Of a stretch of 64,000 bases of DNA, positions 50,536-59,914 are shown in pieces; positions within the stretch are counted from its first letter, which is position 1, and every line of letters begins with the position of its first letter. The notes under the pieces are model-generated. The model did not search any database. It was given only the letters and a program-made list of their open reading frames with translations, and was not told the DNA's origin. Origin of the DNA: Sphingomonas crocodyli (GTDB taxonomy: Bacteria; Pseudomonadota; Alphaproteobacteria; Sphingomonadales; Sphingomonadaceae); contig NZ_SACN01000001.1 of NCBI RefSeq assembly GCF_004005865.1, positions 2,294,001-2,358,000 of the forward strand, given 5' to 3'. The position numbers and the translations under genes are program-made.

Positions 50536-50633
50536 GATCGGGAATCTACCCGACAATGGTTAACAGGCAATGGCTTAACGGTGACGTCGATTGATAGGGC
50601 GACGACGTGGCGCAAGCGCAACGCCTCTCCATT

Positions 50634-50758
50634 ATCCTCCCCCGCCAGGGGGAGGTGGCGCCGAAGGCGACGGAGGGGGAGGACAGTGACTCAAATGAGT
50701 TTGCTGTCGCCCTCCCCCTCCGTCAGCAAGCTGACACCTCCCCCTGGCGGGGGAGGAT
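50634..50758. repeat. Palindromic repeat family B, copy 2
   Basis: 125 bases. Left arm ATCCTCCCCCGCCAGGGGGA and right arm TCCCCCTGGCGGGGGAGGAT are exact complements; inner arms GACGGAGGGGGAG / CTCCCCCTCCGTC also pair. Lies between the DUF484 gene and the transaldolase-family gene. Confidence 0.9.
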
Positions 50759-50761
50759 TAA

Positions 50762-51415
50762 TTACAAAATGCTCTGCCCCGTCTTGGCCCAGTCGGCCAT
50801 GAAGCCGGCAATGCCCTTCTCGGTCAGCGGATGGTTGAACAGCGCGCGGATCACGGCGGGCGGCGCGGTCATCACGTCGGCGCCGATCTTGGCGGCCTGC
50901 AGGATGTGGACCGGGTGACGCACGCTCGCGACCAGGATTTCGGTGCCGAAATCGTAATTGTCATAGATCTGGCGGATGTCGGCGATCAGATCCATGCCGT
51001 CGAAACCGATATCGTCGTGGCGGCCGACGAAGGGCGAGATGAAGGCTGCGCCCGCCTTGCCCGCCAGCAGCGCCTGGTTCGCCGAGAAGCAGAGCGTGAC
51101 GTTCACCATCGTGCCGTCATCCGACAGAGCCTTGCAGGTCTTCAGCCCGTCGATCGTCAGCGGCACCTTGATGCAGACATTGTCGGCGATCTTCCGCAGA
51201 ACTTCGGCTTCCTTCATCATCGTCGCATGATCAAGCGCGACGACTTCGGCCGAAACCGGGCCGGTGGTCAGCTTGCAGATGTCCGCGATCACCTCGACGA
51301 ACTTGCGGCCCGATTTGGCGATCAGCGACGGGTTGGTCGTCACGCCGTCGAGCAGGCCGGTGGCCGCCATTTCAGCGATGTCGGTGGTATCGGCCGTGTC
51401 GACGAAGAACTTCAT
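50762..51415 (-). CDS. fsa: Fructose-6-phosphate aldolase / transaldolase-like protein
   Basis: A 217-residue class I aldolase of the small transaldolase family (FSA/TalC). [20 protein letters not shown] is the typical start. The Schiff-base Lys83 is in [12 protein letters not shown], preceded by [13 protein letters not shown]. The C-terminus ([25 protein letters not shown]-type) is as in the family. Length is much shorter than TalA/B (about 317). It could be a transaldolase or a fructose-6-phosphate aldolase; the two are not separable here without residue comparison. Cytoplasmic. Confidence 0.9.
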   Translation of the reverse strand: MKFFVDTADTTDIAEMAATGLLDGVTTNPSLIAKSGRKFVEVIADICKLTTGPVSAEVVALDHATMMKEAEVLRKIADNVCIKVPLTIDGLKTCKALSDDGTMVNVTLCFSANQALLAGKAGAAFISPFVGRHDDIGFDGMDLIADIRQIYDNYDFGTEILVASVRHPVHILQAAKIGADVMTAPPAVIRALFNHPLTEKGIAGFMADWAKTGQSIL

Positions 51416-51464
51416 GGAAAACCTCCCGGATGCGAATCTGCGCGCGCTATAGGGCAGCGCGGCC

Positions 51465-52205
51465 TCACGGCAAAGCGGGGTAGCCGCCGCCGATGATGAT
51501 CGTCTCGCCGGTGATGAAACTCGCCTGATCGGAACAGAAGAACAGGAAGGCGTTGACGATATCCTCGCGCCGCCCCTGCCGCTTGATCAGCTGCATCTGA
51601 TTGATCAGCGCGTCGCGATGATGCTGGGGCAGTTCGGCCATCACCGATTCCGAATCCACCATCCCCGGCGCGATGCCGACGACGCGGATATTGTCGGGCG
51701 CCAGCTCCCCCGCCATTGCCGATGTCAGGCCGCGCACCGCCAGTTTCGACACGCCATAGGCGCTCAAGCCGATATAGGCGTTGATGCTGGCGAGGTTGAC
51801 GACCACGCCCCCGCCCCGCCGCTGCATCGAAGGTTGCGCCGCCGCGACCGCATTGACGATGCCGACGACGTTGACGTCGAGCATGTCGCGCCACTTCGCG
51901 ATGTCGAGCTTCAGCGTCGGCTGCCCATAGGTGAAATTGTGGAGCGCCGCGCAGTTGATGAGGATATCGACCCCGCCGAAGGCCGCATCCGCCGCCGCGA
52001 CACACGCATCGATCGCGTCGCGATCGCGCACGTCGACCTCCACCGCGATCGCACGCCCCAGATCGGCGGCCAGCGCCGTCGCCCGGTCGATATCGAGATC
52101 GGCGATCACCGCCGCCGCGCCTTCCTGAACGAAGCCGCGCGCCGCCGCCTCGCCAATGCCCTGCGCACCACCCGTGATCATCACGGTCTTGCCCGAATAT
52201 CGCAT
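51465..52205 (-). CDS. SDR family oxidoreductase
   Basis: A 246-residue classical SDR. It starts [20 protein letters not shown], the cofactor Rossmann motif, with the Asp (IADLDID) that favours NAD over [15 protein letters not shown], the Ser in [13 protein letters not shown] and Tyr-x-x-x-Lys in SAYGVSKLA follow. The C-terminus is [26 protein letters not shown] lies just upstream of the ATG and fixes the start. Dehydrogenase for an unknown alcohol or hydroxy-acid. It follows the SGNH hydrolase gene on the same strand. Confidence 0.92.
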   Translation of the reverse strand: MRYSGKTVMITGGAQGIGEAAARGFVQEGAAAVIADLDIDRATALAADLGRAIAVEVDVRDRDAIDACVAAADAAFGGVDILINCAALHNFTYGQPTLKLDIAKWRDMLDVNVVGIVNAVAAAQPSMQRRGGGVVVNLASINAYIGLSAYGVSKLAVRGLTSAMAGELAPDNIRVVGIAPGMVDSESVMAELPQHHRDALINQMQLIKRQGRREDIVNAFLFFCSDQASFITGETIIIGGGYPALP

Positions 52206-52263
52206 CACCCCTCCTCGGTTTGCTATAACCGAAGCATCGTCGCTTTCCTGCCGAACGGCAAGA

Positions 52264-52986
52264 TCAGGAGGTGGTGCGCGTCGCGCTTTCGATCGGGCGG
52301 GCGTTGCGCGGCGCCTTGAGCCACGCCTCGACCGCGCCGGTCCACACGGCATAGCCGCGCGCATTCATGTGCAGGCCGTCCAGCCCGAACAGACTGGCGT
52401 CGGGCTTGCCTTCCTTGGTCAGCATCGCGCTGGCGACGTCGAGATAGTCGAAACCCGAGGCCGCCCCCGCGCGGGCGGCCATCGCGTGATTGACCTCGGT
52501 CATGTCGTCCCACAGTGCCCAGCGGCTGGGGCTGGGCTTCATCGAGATATAGACGATCCGCGCATTGGGCTCGTCCGCGCGGATGCGGGCGAGCAACTTG
52601 CTCACGTCGCGCACCACTTGCTCGGGTTCGGCGCCTGCGGCGATGTCGTTTTCGCCGACATAGACCACCACGGTCGCCGGCTCATGATCGCCCACCACCT
52701 GCTCATAATAGTGCAGGACGTCGGGCGTCGTCGCGCCGCCGAAACCGCGGTTGAGCGCGGTGCGGCTGGGGAAGCTGTGCGATGTGTCCCACAGGCGGAT
52801 GCTGGAGCTGCCGACGAACATCGTCTCGCCGGGGGGCGCATCCAGTTGCTCGTCGGCGCGCTCAAAGGCTTCGATCTCGGCGGCGAAGCGCGCGAAGGGA
52901 TCGGGCAAGGCCAAGGGCGCGGCGGCCTGCACCGTCGCGCTCATCGCTCCCACAATCGCCAGCCCTGCAAAAAGCCGCCCGATCAT
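52264..52986 (-). CDS. SGNH/GDSL-type esterase, exported
   Basis: A 240-residue hydrolase. A signal peptide (MIGRLFAGLAIVGAMSATVQ, cleavage near QAA|APL) targets it to the periplasm. SGNH blocks: the nucleophile Ser61 in FVGSSSIRLWD (block I), Gly in GFGGATTPD (block II), Asn113 in YVGENDIAAG (block III), and Asp203/His206 in LDGLHMN (block V). Such enzymes remove acyl groups from glycans, lipids or esters; the substrate is unknown. A family A repeat lies upstream. It may be co-transcribed with the SDR gene. Confidence 0.88.
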   Translation of the reverse strand: MIGRLFAGLAIVGAMSATVQAAAPLALPDPFARFAAEIEAFERADEQLDAPPGETMFVGSSSIRLWDTSHSFPSRTALNRGFGGATTPDVLHYYEQVVGDHEPATVVVYVGENDIAAGAEPEQVVRDVSKLLARIRADEPNARIVYISMKPSPSRWALWDDMTEVNHAMAARAGAASGFDYLDVASAMLTKEGKPDASLFGLDGLHMNARGYAVWTGAVEAWLKAPRNARPIESATRTTS

Positions 52987-53057
52987 CGCCTCACCCTGTT
53001 GGATGTGGGGCTTATAGCGGGTTTCGAAGGCGGAAACAGTATCGTCGTGAACACTTT

Positions 53058-53147
53058 CGTCATCCCGGCGGAGGCCGGGATCTCAGGAGGCTCTTGCCTC
53101 AACCTGCTCGCGACTCTGCTGAGATCCCGGCCTCCGCCGGGATGACG
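53058..53147. repeat. Palindromic repeat family A, copy 3
   Basis: 90 bases between the SGNH hydrolase and smc genes. Arms as in copy 1; the centre CTCAGGAGGCTC...CTGAGATC is nearly the same as copies 1 and 4. Confidence 0.9.
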
Positions 53148-53156
53148 GCTGTGGCG

Positions 53157-56100
53157 TCACTCCGCCGCCAGCAGCTGCTCCGCTCCGCCCAGATCGACCG
53201 AGACGAGCCGGCTGACCCCGCGTTCGACCATCGTGACGCCGAACAGGCGGTGCATCCGGCTCATCGTCACCGCATTGTGGGTGACGATCAGGTAGCGTGT
53301 CTCGGTCTCCTGCGTCATCGCGATCAGCAGGTCGCAGAAACGCTCGATATTCGCGTCGTCCAGCGGCGCGTCGACCTCGTCCAGCACGCAGATCGGCGCC
53401 GGATTGGTCAGAAACAAAGCGAAGATCAGCGCCACCGCCGTCAGCGCCTGCTCGCCGCCCGACAGCAAAGTCAGCGATCCCAGTTTCTTGCCCGGCGGCT
53501 GCGCCATGATCTCAAGACCCGCCTCCAGCGGATCCTCGCTATCGATCAGCGCCAGATGCGCCTCGCCGCCCGCGAACAGCGTGGTGAACAGGCGGCGGAA
53601 ATGCTTGTCGACCGCTTCGAACGCAGCGAGCAGGCGGGTGCGGCCTTCGCGGTTCAGGCTGCCGATCGATCCGCGCAAGCGGTGGATCGCCTCCTGCAAT
53701 TCGTCGCGCTCGACCGCGCTGGTCGCCTGGCTGGCCTCCAGTTCGGCCAGTTCGGTTTCGGCGACCAGATTGACCGGCCCGATCCGCTCGCGATCGAGCG
53801 TCAGCCGATCGAGCCGCGCCGATTCCGCCGCCCCGTCACCCACGTCCGCGCTCGCAAAGCCCAACTTCTCGGGCAGCACCGGCGCAGGACATTCGAAGCG
53901 TTCGCCCGAAATGCGGCCCATCTCCACGCGCCGCAATTCCTGGTTCTCGGCGCGCACCTGCGCCCCCGCCCGCTGCTCGCGCGCTTCCGAAAGCCGCTCC
54001 CCCGCCTGCGCCGCCGCGGCTTCGGCCGTGCGCAATTGCGCATCCGCAGTGCGCTCAGCTTCGGCTGCATTTTTATAGGCTTGCTCGGCATTGCTTGCAT
54101 CGGATCGCAAATTGTCGATCAGAGCGCCAAGTTCCTCAGGGCGGCCTTCCAGGCTCTTGCTCTCGGTCTCGATCGCCGCAGCGCGCGCATCCATTTCGGC
54201 GATCCGGCCGGCAGCGTCGCCCGCGCGCGCCTTCCAGCTTTTGGCCTCGGCGCGCGCCGCCTGCTGGCGCTGCGCATCGGCGGAGGCCGCTTGCGCGATC
54301 GTCATCGATTGCCCGCGCGCTTCGAACAGGGTCGATCGCGCCGCCTCGGCACCCGCGCGCAGCCGCTCCGCCTCGGCGCGTGACTTTTCGCCGTCGGGCA
54401 AGGCCATCATCGCTGCCATCGCGGCCTCCACCGCCTGCCCTGCCTCGCCGGCTTCCGCCTTGGCGCGGCCTTCGCGATCGCCCAACGCCGCACGCTGCGC
54501 CGCAAGCCGCTCGATCGCGGCGACGGCCTGATCCTCGTCGCGGATCGCCCCGCGCTGCGCATTTTCGGCGCGCGACAATTCGGCGCGGCCCGCATCGATC
54601 GCCGCCTTGGCGCTCGCAATCTTCCCGCCCGCCGCCGCCAAAGCCGCCTGCGCGACTTCCAGCGCCTGTCGAGCAGGCGGCAGCATCGCGTTGAGTTCGT
54701 CGAGGCGATTGACCCGCAACAGCCGCTCGGCCGCCGCAGCTCCGGCCTCCAGCGCGACAAACCCATCCCAGCGTCGCATCTTGCCGTCGCGCGTAACGAT
54801 CCGCTGCCCGGCCGCCAGCGCGATCGATCCGTCATCGGCATCGACCACGCCGATCTGCGCAAGCCGACGCGCCAGTTCGGCCGGTGCCGCGACATGCGCC
54901 GCCAGCGGCTCGGCGCCCGCCGGCAGCGCGGGATCCTTCGCGGCCTCCGCCCCGGTCCAGCGCAACGCCCCGTCCCCGCCGATCGGCGCTTCGAGATCGT
55001 CGCCCAGCGCGGCCGCCAGCGCATGTTCGTAACCCGGATCGACGCGCAGCTTATCAAGCACGCGATCGCCGCCCCCGCCCGCGCCCAGCGCCTTCTCTAG
55101 CGCCCGCGCCTCGGACTCCAACGTCGCCAGCGCAGCCCGCGCGGCGCCGCCCGCCTCCTCAGCCGCATCACGCTCGGCCGCAGCGACGGTGCGCGCCTCC
55201 TCGCCCTGCGCGACGGCCGCCAGCGCCGCCGCAATCGCGCGCTCGGCCGACTGGCGCGCCTCGATCGCGGCATCGCGGCGCGCGACCAATGGCGCTTCGC
55301 CGCCCAGCGCCTCGATCTCGCGCAGCACCCGGTTGAGTTCGGCCTGCGCGCGATCATGCCGCGCGCGCATCGCGGCGACATTGGCTTGCGCGACGCGCAG
55401 ATCCGCCTGTTCGGCGGCGTGCGCGGCCTGCGCCTTGGCGACCGCCAGTTCGGCCTCGCGCGCCATCGCCTCGGCATCGCGCACCTGCGCGTCCACCGTC
55501 GCCTGCCGCGCCTGCGCCTCGGCAAGCCGCTGGGTCAGCGCCTTGTCCTCCTCCGCCAGCGCCGAAAGCGCCGCCGCCGCATCGATCGCAAGCCTGTCCT
55601 CGCGCGCCCGATCGCGTGCCAGCGTCTCGCGCTGCTGCCCGATCTCGGCGATCCGTCGCACCACGCCGTCGCGCTCGCCGGAAAGCGACGCGAGCCGGTG
55701 CGCCAGTTCGGTCGATCGATCGCGCGCCGCCTGCGCCGCAGCCCGCGCATCGGCCACCGCAGTCACAGCCAGCGCCTGCTTCGCCGCCGTATCGCGCTGC
55801 GCCTCGGCCGCCTCGGCCACCTTCGCCTCGGCCGCCTGCGCCTCCTTTTTCGCCGCTTCGGCCGCCGCCGCCGCATCGCGCCAACGCGAAAAGATCAGCC
55901 GCCCTTCGGCCAACCGTATCTGCTCGCTCAGCGCGCGATACCGCTCCGCCTGCCGCGCCTGCCGCCGCAGGGTCGCGGTCCGCGCCTCCATGTCGGACAG
56001 GATTTCGTCGAGCCGCGCGAGGTTCGTCTCGGTCGCGCGCAATTTCTGCTCGGCGTCCTTGCGGCGGACATGGAGGCCGGCAATCCCCGCCGCCTCTTCG

Positions 56101-56579
56101 AGCATCTGGCGGCGTTCATGCGGCTTGGCGGCGATGACGGCGGCGATGCGCCCCTGGCTGACCAATGCGGGCGAATGCGCGCCGGTCGCGGCGTCGGCGA
56201 ACATCAGGCCGACATCCTTGGCGCGCACATCGCGCCCGTTCATGCGGTAGGCGGAACCCGCGCCCCGCTCGATCCGGCGCGTGACTTCGACCTCGCGATC
56301 CTCATCGGCCGTCGCGTCGGGCCGTTCGGTGAAGATCGTCACTTCGGCGAAATCGCGGGCCGGCCGTGTCGCCGTGCCCGCGAAAATCACGTCCTCCATC
56401 CCCCCGCCGCGCAGCGATTTAGGCGATCCCTCGCCCATCACCCAGCGTATGGCTTCCAACAGGTTGGATTTGCCGCAACCATTGGGGCCGACGATACCCG
56501 TCAGCCCGCGTTCGATGATCAGCTCGGCCGGCTCGACGAAGCTCTTGAAACCCGAAAGGCGAAGCTTCCTGATCCTCAT
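53157..56579 (-). CDS. smc: Chromosome segregation protein SMC
   Basis: A 1140-residue SMC ATPase that compacts and segregates the chromosome. N-terminal Walker A is IVGPNGCGKSNLLEAIRWVM. Long coiled-coil arms (about 165-480 and 640-970, very Ala/Glu/Arg-rich) flank a hinge (about 490-620; KLRVDPGYEHALAAALGDDL). The C-terminal head has the signature LLSGGEQALTAVALI and Walker B ICVLDEVDAPLDDAN, and ends near RMHRLFGVTMVERGVSRL. ScpA/ScpB are not in the window. Slightly short for SMC (usual about 1150-1190). It follows the dsbA/dciA genes on the same strand. Confidence 0.95.
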   Translation of the reverse strand: MRIRKLRLSGFKSFVEPAELIIERGLTGIVGPNGCGKSNLLEAIRWVMGEGSPKSLRGGGMEDVIFAGTATRPARDFAEVTIFTERPDATADEDREVEVTRRIERGAGSAYRMNGRDVRAKDVGLMFADAATGAHSPALVSQGRIAAVIAAKPHERRQMLEEAAGIAGLHVRRKDAEQKLRATETNLARLDEILSDMEARTATLRRQARQAERYRALSEQIRLAEGRLIFSRWRDAAAAAEAAKKEAQAAEAKVAEAAEAQRDTAAKQALAVTAVADARAAAQAARDRSTELAHRLASLSGERDGVVRRIAEIGQQRETLARDRAREDRLAIDAAAALSALAEEDKALTQRLAEAQARQATVDAQVRDAEAMAREAELAVAKAQAAHAAEQADLRVAQANVAAMRARHDRAQAELNRVLREIEALGGEAPLVARRDAAIEARQSAERAIAAALAAVAQGEEARTVAAAERDAAEEAGGAARAALATLESEARALEKALGAGGGGDRVLDKLRVDPGYEHALAAALGDDLEAPIGGDGALRWTGAEAAKDPALPAGAEPLAAHVAAPAELARRLAQIGVVDADDGSIALAAGQRIVTRDGKMRRWDGFVALEAGAAAAERLLRVNRLDELNAMLPPARQALEVAQAALAAAGGKIASAKAAIDAGRAELSRAENAQRGAIRDEDQAVAAIERLAAQRAALGDREGRAKAEAGEAGQAVEAAMAAMMALPDGEKSRAEAERLRAGAEAARSTLFEARGQSMTIAQAASADAQRQQAARAEAKSWKARAGDAAGRIAEMDARAAAIETESKSLEGRPEELGALIDNLRSDASNAEQAYKNAAEAERTADAQLRTAEAAAAQAGERLSEAREQRAGAQVRAENQELRRVEMGRISGERFECPAPVLPEKLGFASADVGDGAAESARLDRLTLDRERIGPVNLVAETELAELEASQATSAVERDELQEAIHRLRGSIGSLNREGRTRLLAAFEAVDKHFRRLFTTLFAGGEAHLALIDSEDPLEAGLEIMAQPPGKKLGSLTLLSGGEQALTAVALIFALFLTNPAPICVLDEVDAPLDDANIERFCDLLIAMTQETETRYLIVTHNAVTMSRMHRLFGVTMVERGVSRLVSVDLGGAEQLLAAE

Positions 56580-56600
56580 CGCGGCCGGTCTGGCGTCTCC

Positions 56601-57362
56601 TTAGCGGGCCGCAGCGCGCAGCTTGGGCTCAAGGCCCGGCCAGTCATAGACCTGGTCCTGCTTCACGCCGTTGATGAAGAAGCTGGGCGTGCCATCCACC
56701 TTGTCGGTGTTCACGCCATAATCGCGGATCTTCAGCAGCTCATCGAGCGCCTTCTTGTCGGTCAGGCAGCCGTTGATCTTGTCGCCCGGCACGCCATGCG
56801 TCTTGAAGAATTCGTCGAGGCCGGTGAGCGTCACGAGCTGTTCAAACTGCTGCCCCTGGGGCAGCGTGCCGAGCTGGCGCAGCTTGGCCTCGTCGACCGA
56901 GTTGAACTTGCCGATCCACTGGGTCTGGCTCGCATAAAGCTGATCGACCATCGCGAAGAACGGCTCCGGCCCCTGGCAGCGCGCGACGAGGGTCGCGGCG
57001 ACGTCGAGCGGGTTCATCACGAAGTTGCGATATTCCCAGCTGACCTTGCCGGTCTTCACGAATTCGTTGCGCAGCGGCTCGCCCGCCGCCTTGGTGAAGT
57101 CGCGGCAGTGCGGGCAGGTGATCGACGCATATTCGACCAGCTTCACCGGCGCGTCCGGATTGCCCATGCGGAAACCGCCCTCGGGCGTCTTGGCGGTGGT
57201 GAGCGTCCAGTCCTGCCCGCTATAGGGCGCGGTGCCGGCGGCGGCGGTCGCAGCGGGTGCGCCCTCGGCCGTGTTCGCCGTCGCGGTCTCGTCGGCCTTC
57301 TTCTGGCAAGCCGCCGTCACCAGCGCCAGAGTGATCGCCGTCGCGGCCAGATATGTCTTCAT
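56601..57362 (-). CDS. DsbA-family thioredoxin-fold lipoprotein
   Basis: A 253-residue exported thiol-disulfide protein. The lipobox VTAAC (Cys19) suggests lipidation. The CPHC active site is at Cys83-Cys86 (YASITCPHCRDF). The cis-Pro loop is KVDGTPSFFINGV. The rest fits the DsbA-like thioredoxin_4 group (GNPDAPVKLVEYASITCPHC, WEYRNFVMNPLDVAATLVAR). The ATG is preceded by GGAG about 8 bases upstream; the longer open frame lies in the repeat region. It lies upstream of smc and follows a second such gene. Confidence 0.9.
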   Translation of the reverse strand: MKTYLAATAITLALVTAACQKKADETATANTAEGAPAATAAAGTAPYSGQDWTLTTAKTPEGGFRMGNPDAPVKLVEYASITCPHCRDFTKAAGEPLRNEFVKTGKVSWEYRNFVMNPLDVAATLVARCQGPEPFFAMVDQLYASQTQWIGKFNSVDEAKLRQLGTLPQGQQFEQLVTLTGLDEFFKTHGVPGDKINGCLTDKKALDELLKIRDYGVNTDKVDGTPSFFINGVKQDQVYDWPGLEPKLRAAAR

Positions 57363-57445
57363 CGCTACTTCAACTCCAGGGGAACGCATATGTCGTTGGG
57401 ACAGGTGTAAACGGCCAATCGCGGCGTGCAAGTGCCTGTTACTTC

Positions 57446-57535
57446 CGTCATCCCGGCGGAGGCCGGGATCTCAGGAGGCTCCTGCCTCTGCCTTGTCGCG
57501 ACTCTGCCGAGATCCCGGCCTCCGCCGGGATGACG
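57446..57535. repeat. Palindromic repeat family A, copy 4
   Basis: 90 bases between the two DsbA-like genes, with the same arms and centre type as copy 3. Ends two bases before the stop region of the second DsbA-like gene. Confidence 0.9.
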
Positions 57536-57536
57536 A

Positions 57537-58244
57537 CTAGCCCAACGCCGCCTTGATCTTCGCCTCCAGCGCGGCCCAGCTGGCGATCGAACCCAACATC
57601 TCGCCGTTCAGCCGGAAGCCGGGCGTGCCGGAGATCGCATCCTTGTTCCACGCGCGATCGGCCATGTCCTCCAGCGCCTTCTGCCCCTTGGGATCGGCCA
57701 GACATGCGTTGAAGCGCGCGGGCGCCATGCCGCGCTTGGCGAAATAGCTGTCAAAGCCCGCCGCCTTGGCGACGAACTGCATCTTCGCCGCCGGGGCGAG
57801 ATTTTCGAAGGCGGGATCGTTCGATGCGGCCATCGCCTTTTCGAACCAGACCTGCTGGGTCGCGAACAGCCCCTCGATCGACGGCAGATAGGCGTTACGC
57901 GGCTGGCAGCGGACCAGCATCGATCCCGCAAAGTCGTAACCGTCGCGCACCGCGTGCCGGATTTCCAGGCTGACCAGCCCCTTGGCGATATAGTCGCGCT
58001 TCAGCGGCGTCATCGCCTCCCCCGCCATGTGCGCGCAATGCGGGCAGGTGAGCGACAGATATTCGACCAGCTTCACCTTCGCCGCCGGATTGCCGATCAC
58101 ATAGGCGCCCTCGGGCGTGATGTTGACCGTATCGACCCAGTTCGCGGCCTTGGCCGGCGCGGCCTTCTTCGCCACCGTCGCGGCCGAAGATGCCGCCGGC
58201 AGCAGCGCCAGCATGAGGATGCCCGCGATCAGCCGCTTCTTCAC
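57537..58244 (-). CDS. DsbA-family thioredoxin-fold protein, exported
   Basis: A 235-residue protein. Signal peptide MKKRLIAGILMLALLPAASS with cleavage near SSA|ATV. The active site CPHC is at Cys67-Cys70 (YLSLTCPHCAHM) and the cis-Pro loop is ISGTPGFRLNGE. It parallels the DsbA-like lipoprotein downstream, so the two are paralogs. Its ATG overlaps the dciA stop as ATGA, so it is translationally coupled to dciA. It probably oxidises or isomerises disulfides in the periplasm. Confidence 0.9.
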   Translation of the reverse strand: MKKRLIAGILMLALLPAASSAATVAKKAAPAKAANWVDTVNITPEGAYVIGNPAAKVKLVEYLSLTCPHCAHMAGEAMTPLKRDYIAKGLVSLEIRHAVRDGYDFAGSMLVRCQPRNAYLPSIEGLFATQQVWFEKAMAASNDPAFENLAPAAKMQFVAKAAGFDSYFAKRGMAPARFNACLADPKGQKALEDMADRAWNKDAISGTPGFRLNGEMLGSIASWAALEAKIKAALG

Positions 58245-58828
58245 TTGGTCTCGTCCCCATTATCGATGATCGGCGCGCCCGTCGTGGCCGAGAGCGCCCC
58301 CGCCAGTGAGGCGAGGCACGCGCGCAATTCGGGATCGCCCACGGTGCGCAGGCTTTTGCCCAGATCGATCGCGGGCAGCTGAGCATTGGGCATGCGCAGC
58401 GACGGCTGCGGCTTGCGGATCGCGGCGGGCGGCACGCCCTGCCGGATCGCGACGCGCGCGACGGCGGCATAGCCGAAGAAGCGGTTCACGCGCTCCATGA
58501 TCTCGGGCAGCACATGCTGCATCATCGGCCCATGCGCGCCCTGCACCTCCAGCGTCAGCAGCCCGCTGTCGCGCTTGCCCTGCGGAAAGCGGATCGATTC
58601 GGGGGTGGAGACGGCGGCATAGCGCGGGCCGACGATCTCGGCCCAGCGGCTGACGACCGAACTCTGCACGAATCCGAAGCGCCGAAACGCCGCCCGGCCA
58701 ACGTCGGGCAGCATGTCCGCCACCGAACGCGCAGCCCCGCCGCGCGGGCGTTCATACGCCTTGGCCGCCGGTTTAGCCGCCTTGGTTTTCGCCTTCGCAG
58801 GCTTTTGCACGCCGTCCGTTTCGCTCAT
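58241..58828 (-). CDS. DciA family protein (DUF721), helicase-loader type
   Basis: A 195-residue DUF721 protein. N-terminal Lys/Ala-rich tail (KPAKAKTKAAKPAAKAYERP) leads to the conserved core FGFVQSSVVSRWAEIVGPRY, STPESIRFPQGKRDSGLLTL and QHVLPEIMERVNRFFGYAAV. DciA proteins bind DnaB and help load the replicative helicase in bacteria that lack DnaC. The start is fixed by the divergent mutY gene 25 bases away; a longer reading frame exists only through that gene. The stop overlaps the following dsbA-like start (ATGA). Confidence 0.85.
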   Translation of the reverse strand: MSETDGVQKPAKAKTKAAKPAAKAYERPRGGAARSVADMLPDVGRAAFRRFGFVQSSVVSRWAEIVGPRYAAVSTPESIRFPQGKRDSGLLTLEVQGAHGPMMQHVLPEIMERVNRFFGYAAVARVAIRQGVPPAAIRKPQPSLRMPNAQLPAIDLGKSLRTVGDPELRACLASLAGALSATTGAPIIDNGDETK

Positions 58829-58853
58829 GGGGCGTCCATGCCATAGGCGGGCC

Positions 58854-59900
58854 ATGTTCGTCGATGCCCCGGCACAGGTCGCCGCCAAATTGCTGGACTG
58901 GTACGACGTCCACGCGCGCGCCTTGCCGTGGCGCGCGCCGCCCGGCGCTGCCCGCACCGAGCCTTATCGCGTCTGGCTGTCCGAAATCATGCTCCAGCAG
59001 ACAACCGTCGCGGCGGTGCGCGGCTATTTTGCCAAGTTCACCGAACGTTGGCCGACGGTCAATGCGCTGGCCAATGCCGACGATGCCGATGTGATGGCCG
59101 CCTGGGCGGGCCTTGGCTATTATGCTCGCGCCCGCAACCTGATCGCCTGCGCCCGCGCCGTCGCCCGCGATCATGGCGGCCACTTTCCCGATAGCGAGGC
59201 GGGCCTGCGCACCTTGCCCGGCATCGGCGACTATAGCGCCGCCGCCATCGCCGCGATCGCCTTCGGCCGGCGCGCGGTGGTGATCGACGCCAATGTCGAG
59301 CGCGTGGCGAGCCGCCTCTTCGCCTTCGCCGATCCCCTGCCTGCCGCGCGGCCGAAGCTGCGTATTTTGGTCGACAGCATCACGCCCGATGAGCGCGCGG
59401 GCGATTTCGCGCAGGCTATGATGGATCTGGGGTCGGGCATCTGCACGCCCCGCAACCCGCAATGCCTGATCTGCCCGCTGCGCGATCCCTGCGCAGCACG
59501 CGCGGCGGGCAATCCCGAAACCTATCCGGTCAAGGCCGCGAAGAAGGCCAAGCCCCAGCGCAAGGGCACCGCCTTCTGGATCGAGCATGATGGCGCGGTG
59601 CTGCTCGTCCGCCGCCCCGACAAGGGCATGCTGGGCGGAATGCGCGCTTTGCCGACCGGGCCGTGGAGCGACGAAGACCCCGCCCTCGCCGACGCGCCGA
59701 TCGACGCCGATTGGCACGACGCCGGCAGCGTCACCCACGTCTTCACCCATTTCGCGCTCGACCTGCGCGTTGTCGTCACACGGCTGTCCGCCCGTCCTGA
59801 CATATCGGGCGAATGGTGGCCGGTCGCTTCCGTCGATACGGCAGGTCTGCCGACCCTCTTCGCACGGGCCGCCGCCCGCGCTATCGCCGGTTCGAAATAG
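58854..59900 (+). CDS. mutY: A/G-specific adenine glycosylase MutY
   Basis: A 348-residue DNA glycosylase that removes A opposite 8-oxoG. The catalytic Glu44 is in VWLSEIMLQQTTV, the helix-hairpin-helix is LPGIGDYSAAAI (121-132), and the general Asp145 is in VVIDANVERVASR. The FeS cluster ligands Cys197, 204, 207 and 213 fit the C-x6-C-x2-C-x5-C pattern. The C-terminal 8-oxoG-recognition (NUDIX-like) domain follows (FWIEHDGAVLLVRRPDKGML). Divergent from dciA. nudC starts 14 bases after the stop. Confidence 0.94.
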   Translation: MFVDAPAQVAAKLLDWYDVHARALPWRAPPGAARTEPYRVWLSEIMLQQTTVAAVRGYFAKFTERWPTVNALANADDADVMAAWAGLGYYARARNLIACARAVARDHGGHFPDSEAGLRTLPGIGDYSAAAIAAIAFGRRAVVIDANVERVASRLFAFADPLPAARPKLRILVDSITPDERAGDFAQAMMDLGSGICTPRNPQCLICPLRDPCAARAAGNPETYPVKAAKKAKPQRKGTAFWIEHDGAVLLVRRPDKGMLGGMRALPTGPWSDEDPALADAPIDADWHDAGSVTHVFTHFALDLRVVVTRLSARPDISGEWWPVASVDTAGLPTLFARAAARAIAGSK

Positions 59901-59914
59901 GTAGAGGAACATAG

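Noticed and set aside
55356..57410. A 684-codon plus-strand frame opposite smc
   Set aside because: It runs antisense to the Walker and coiled-coil coding sequence of smc, is Arg/Ala-rich without motifs, and spans two genes.
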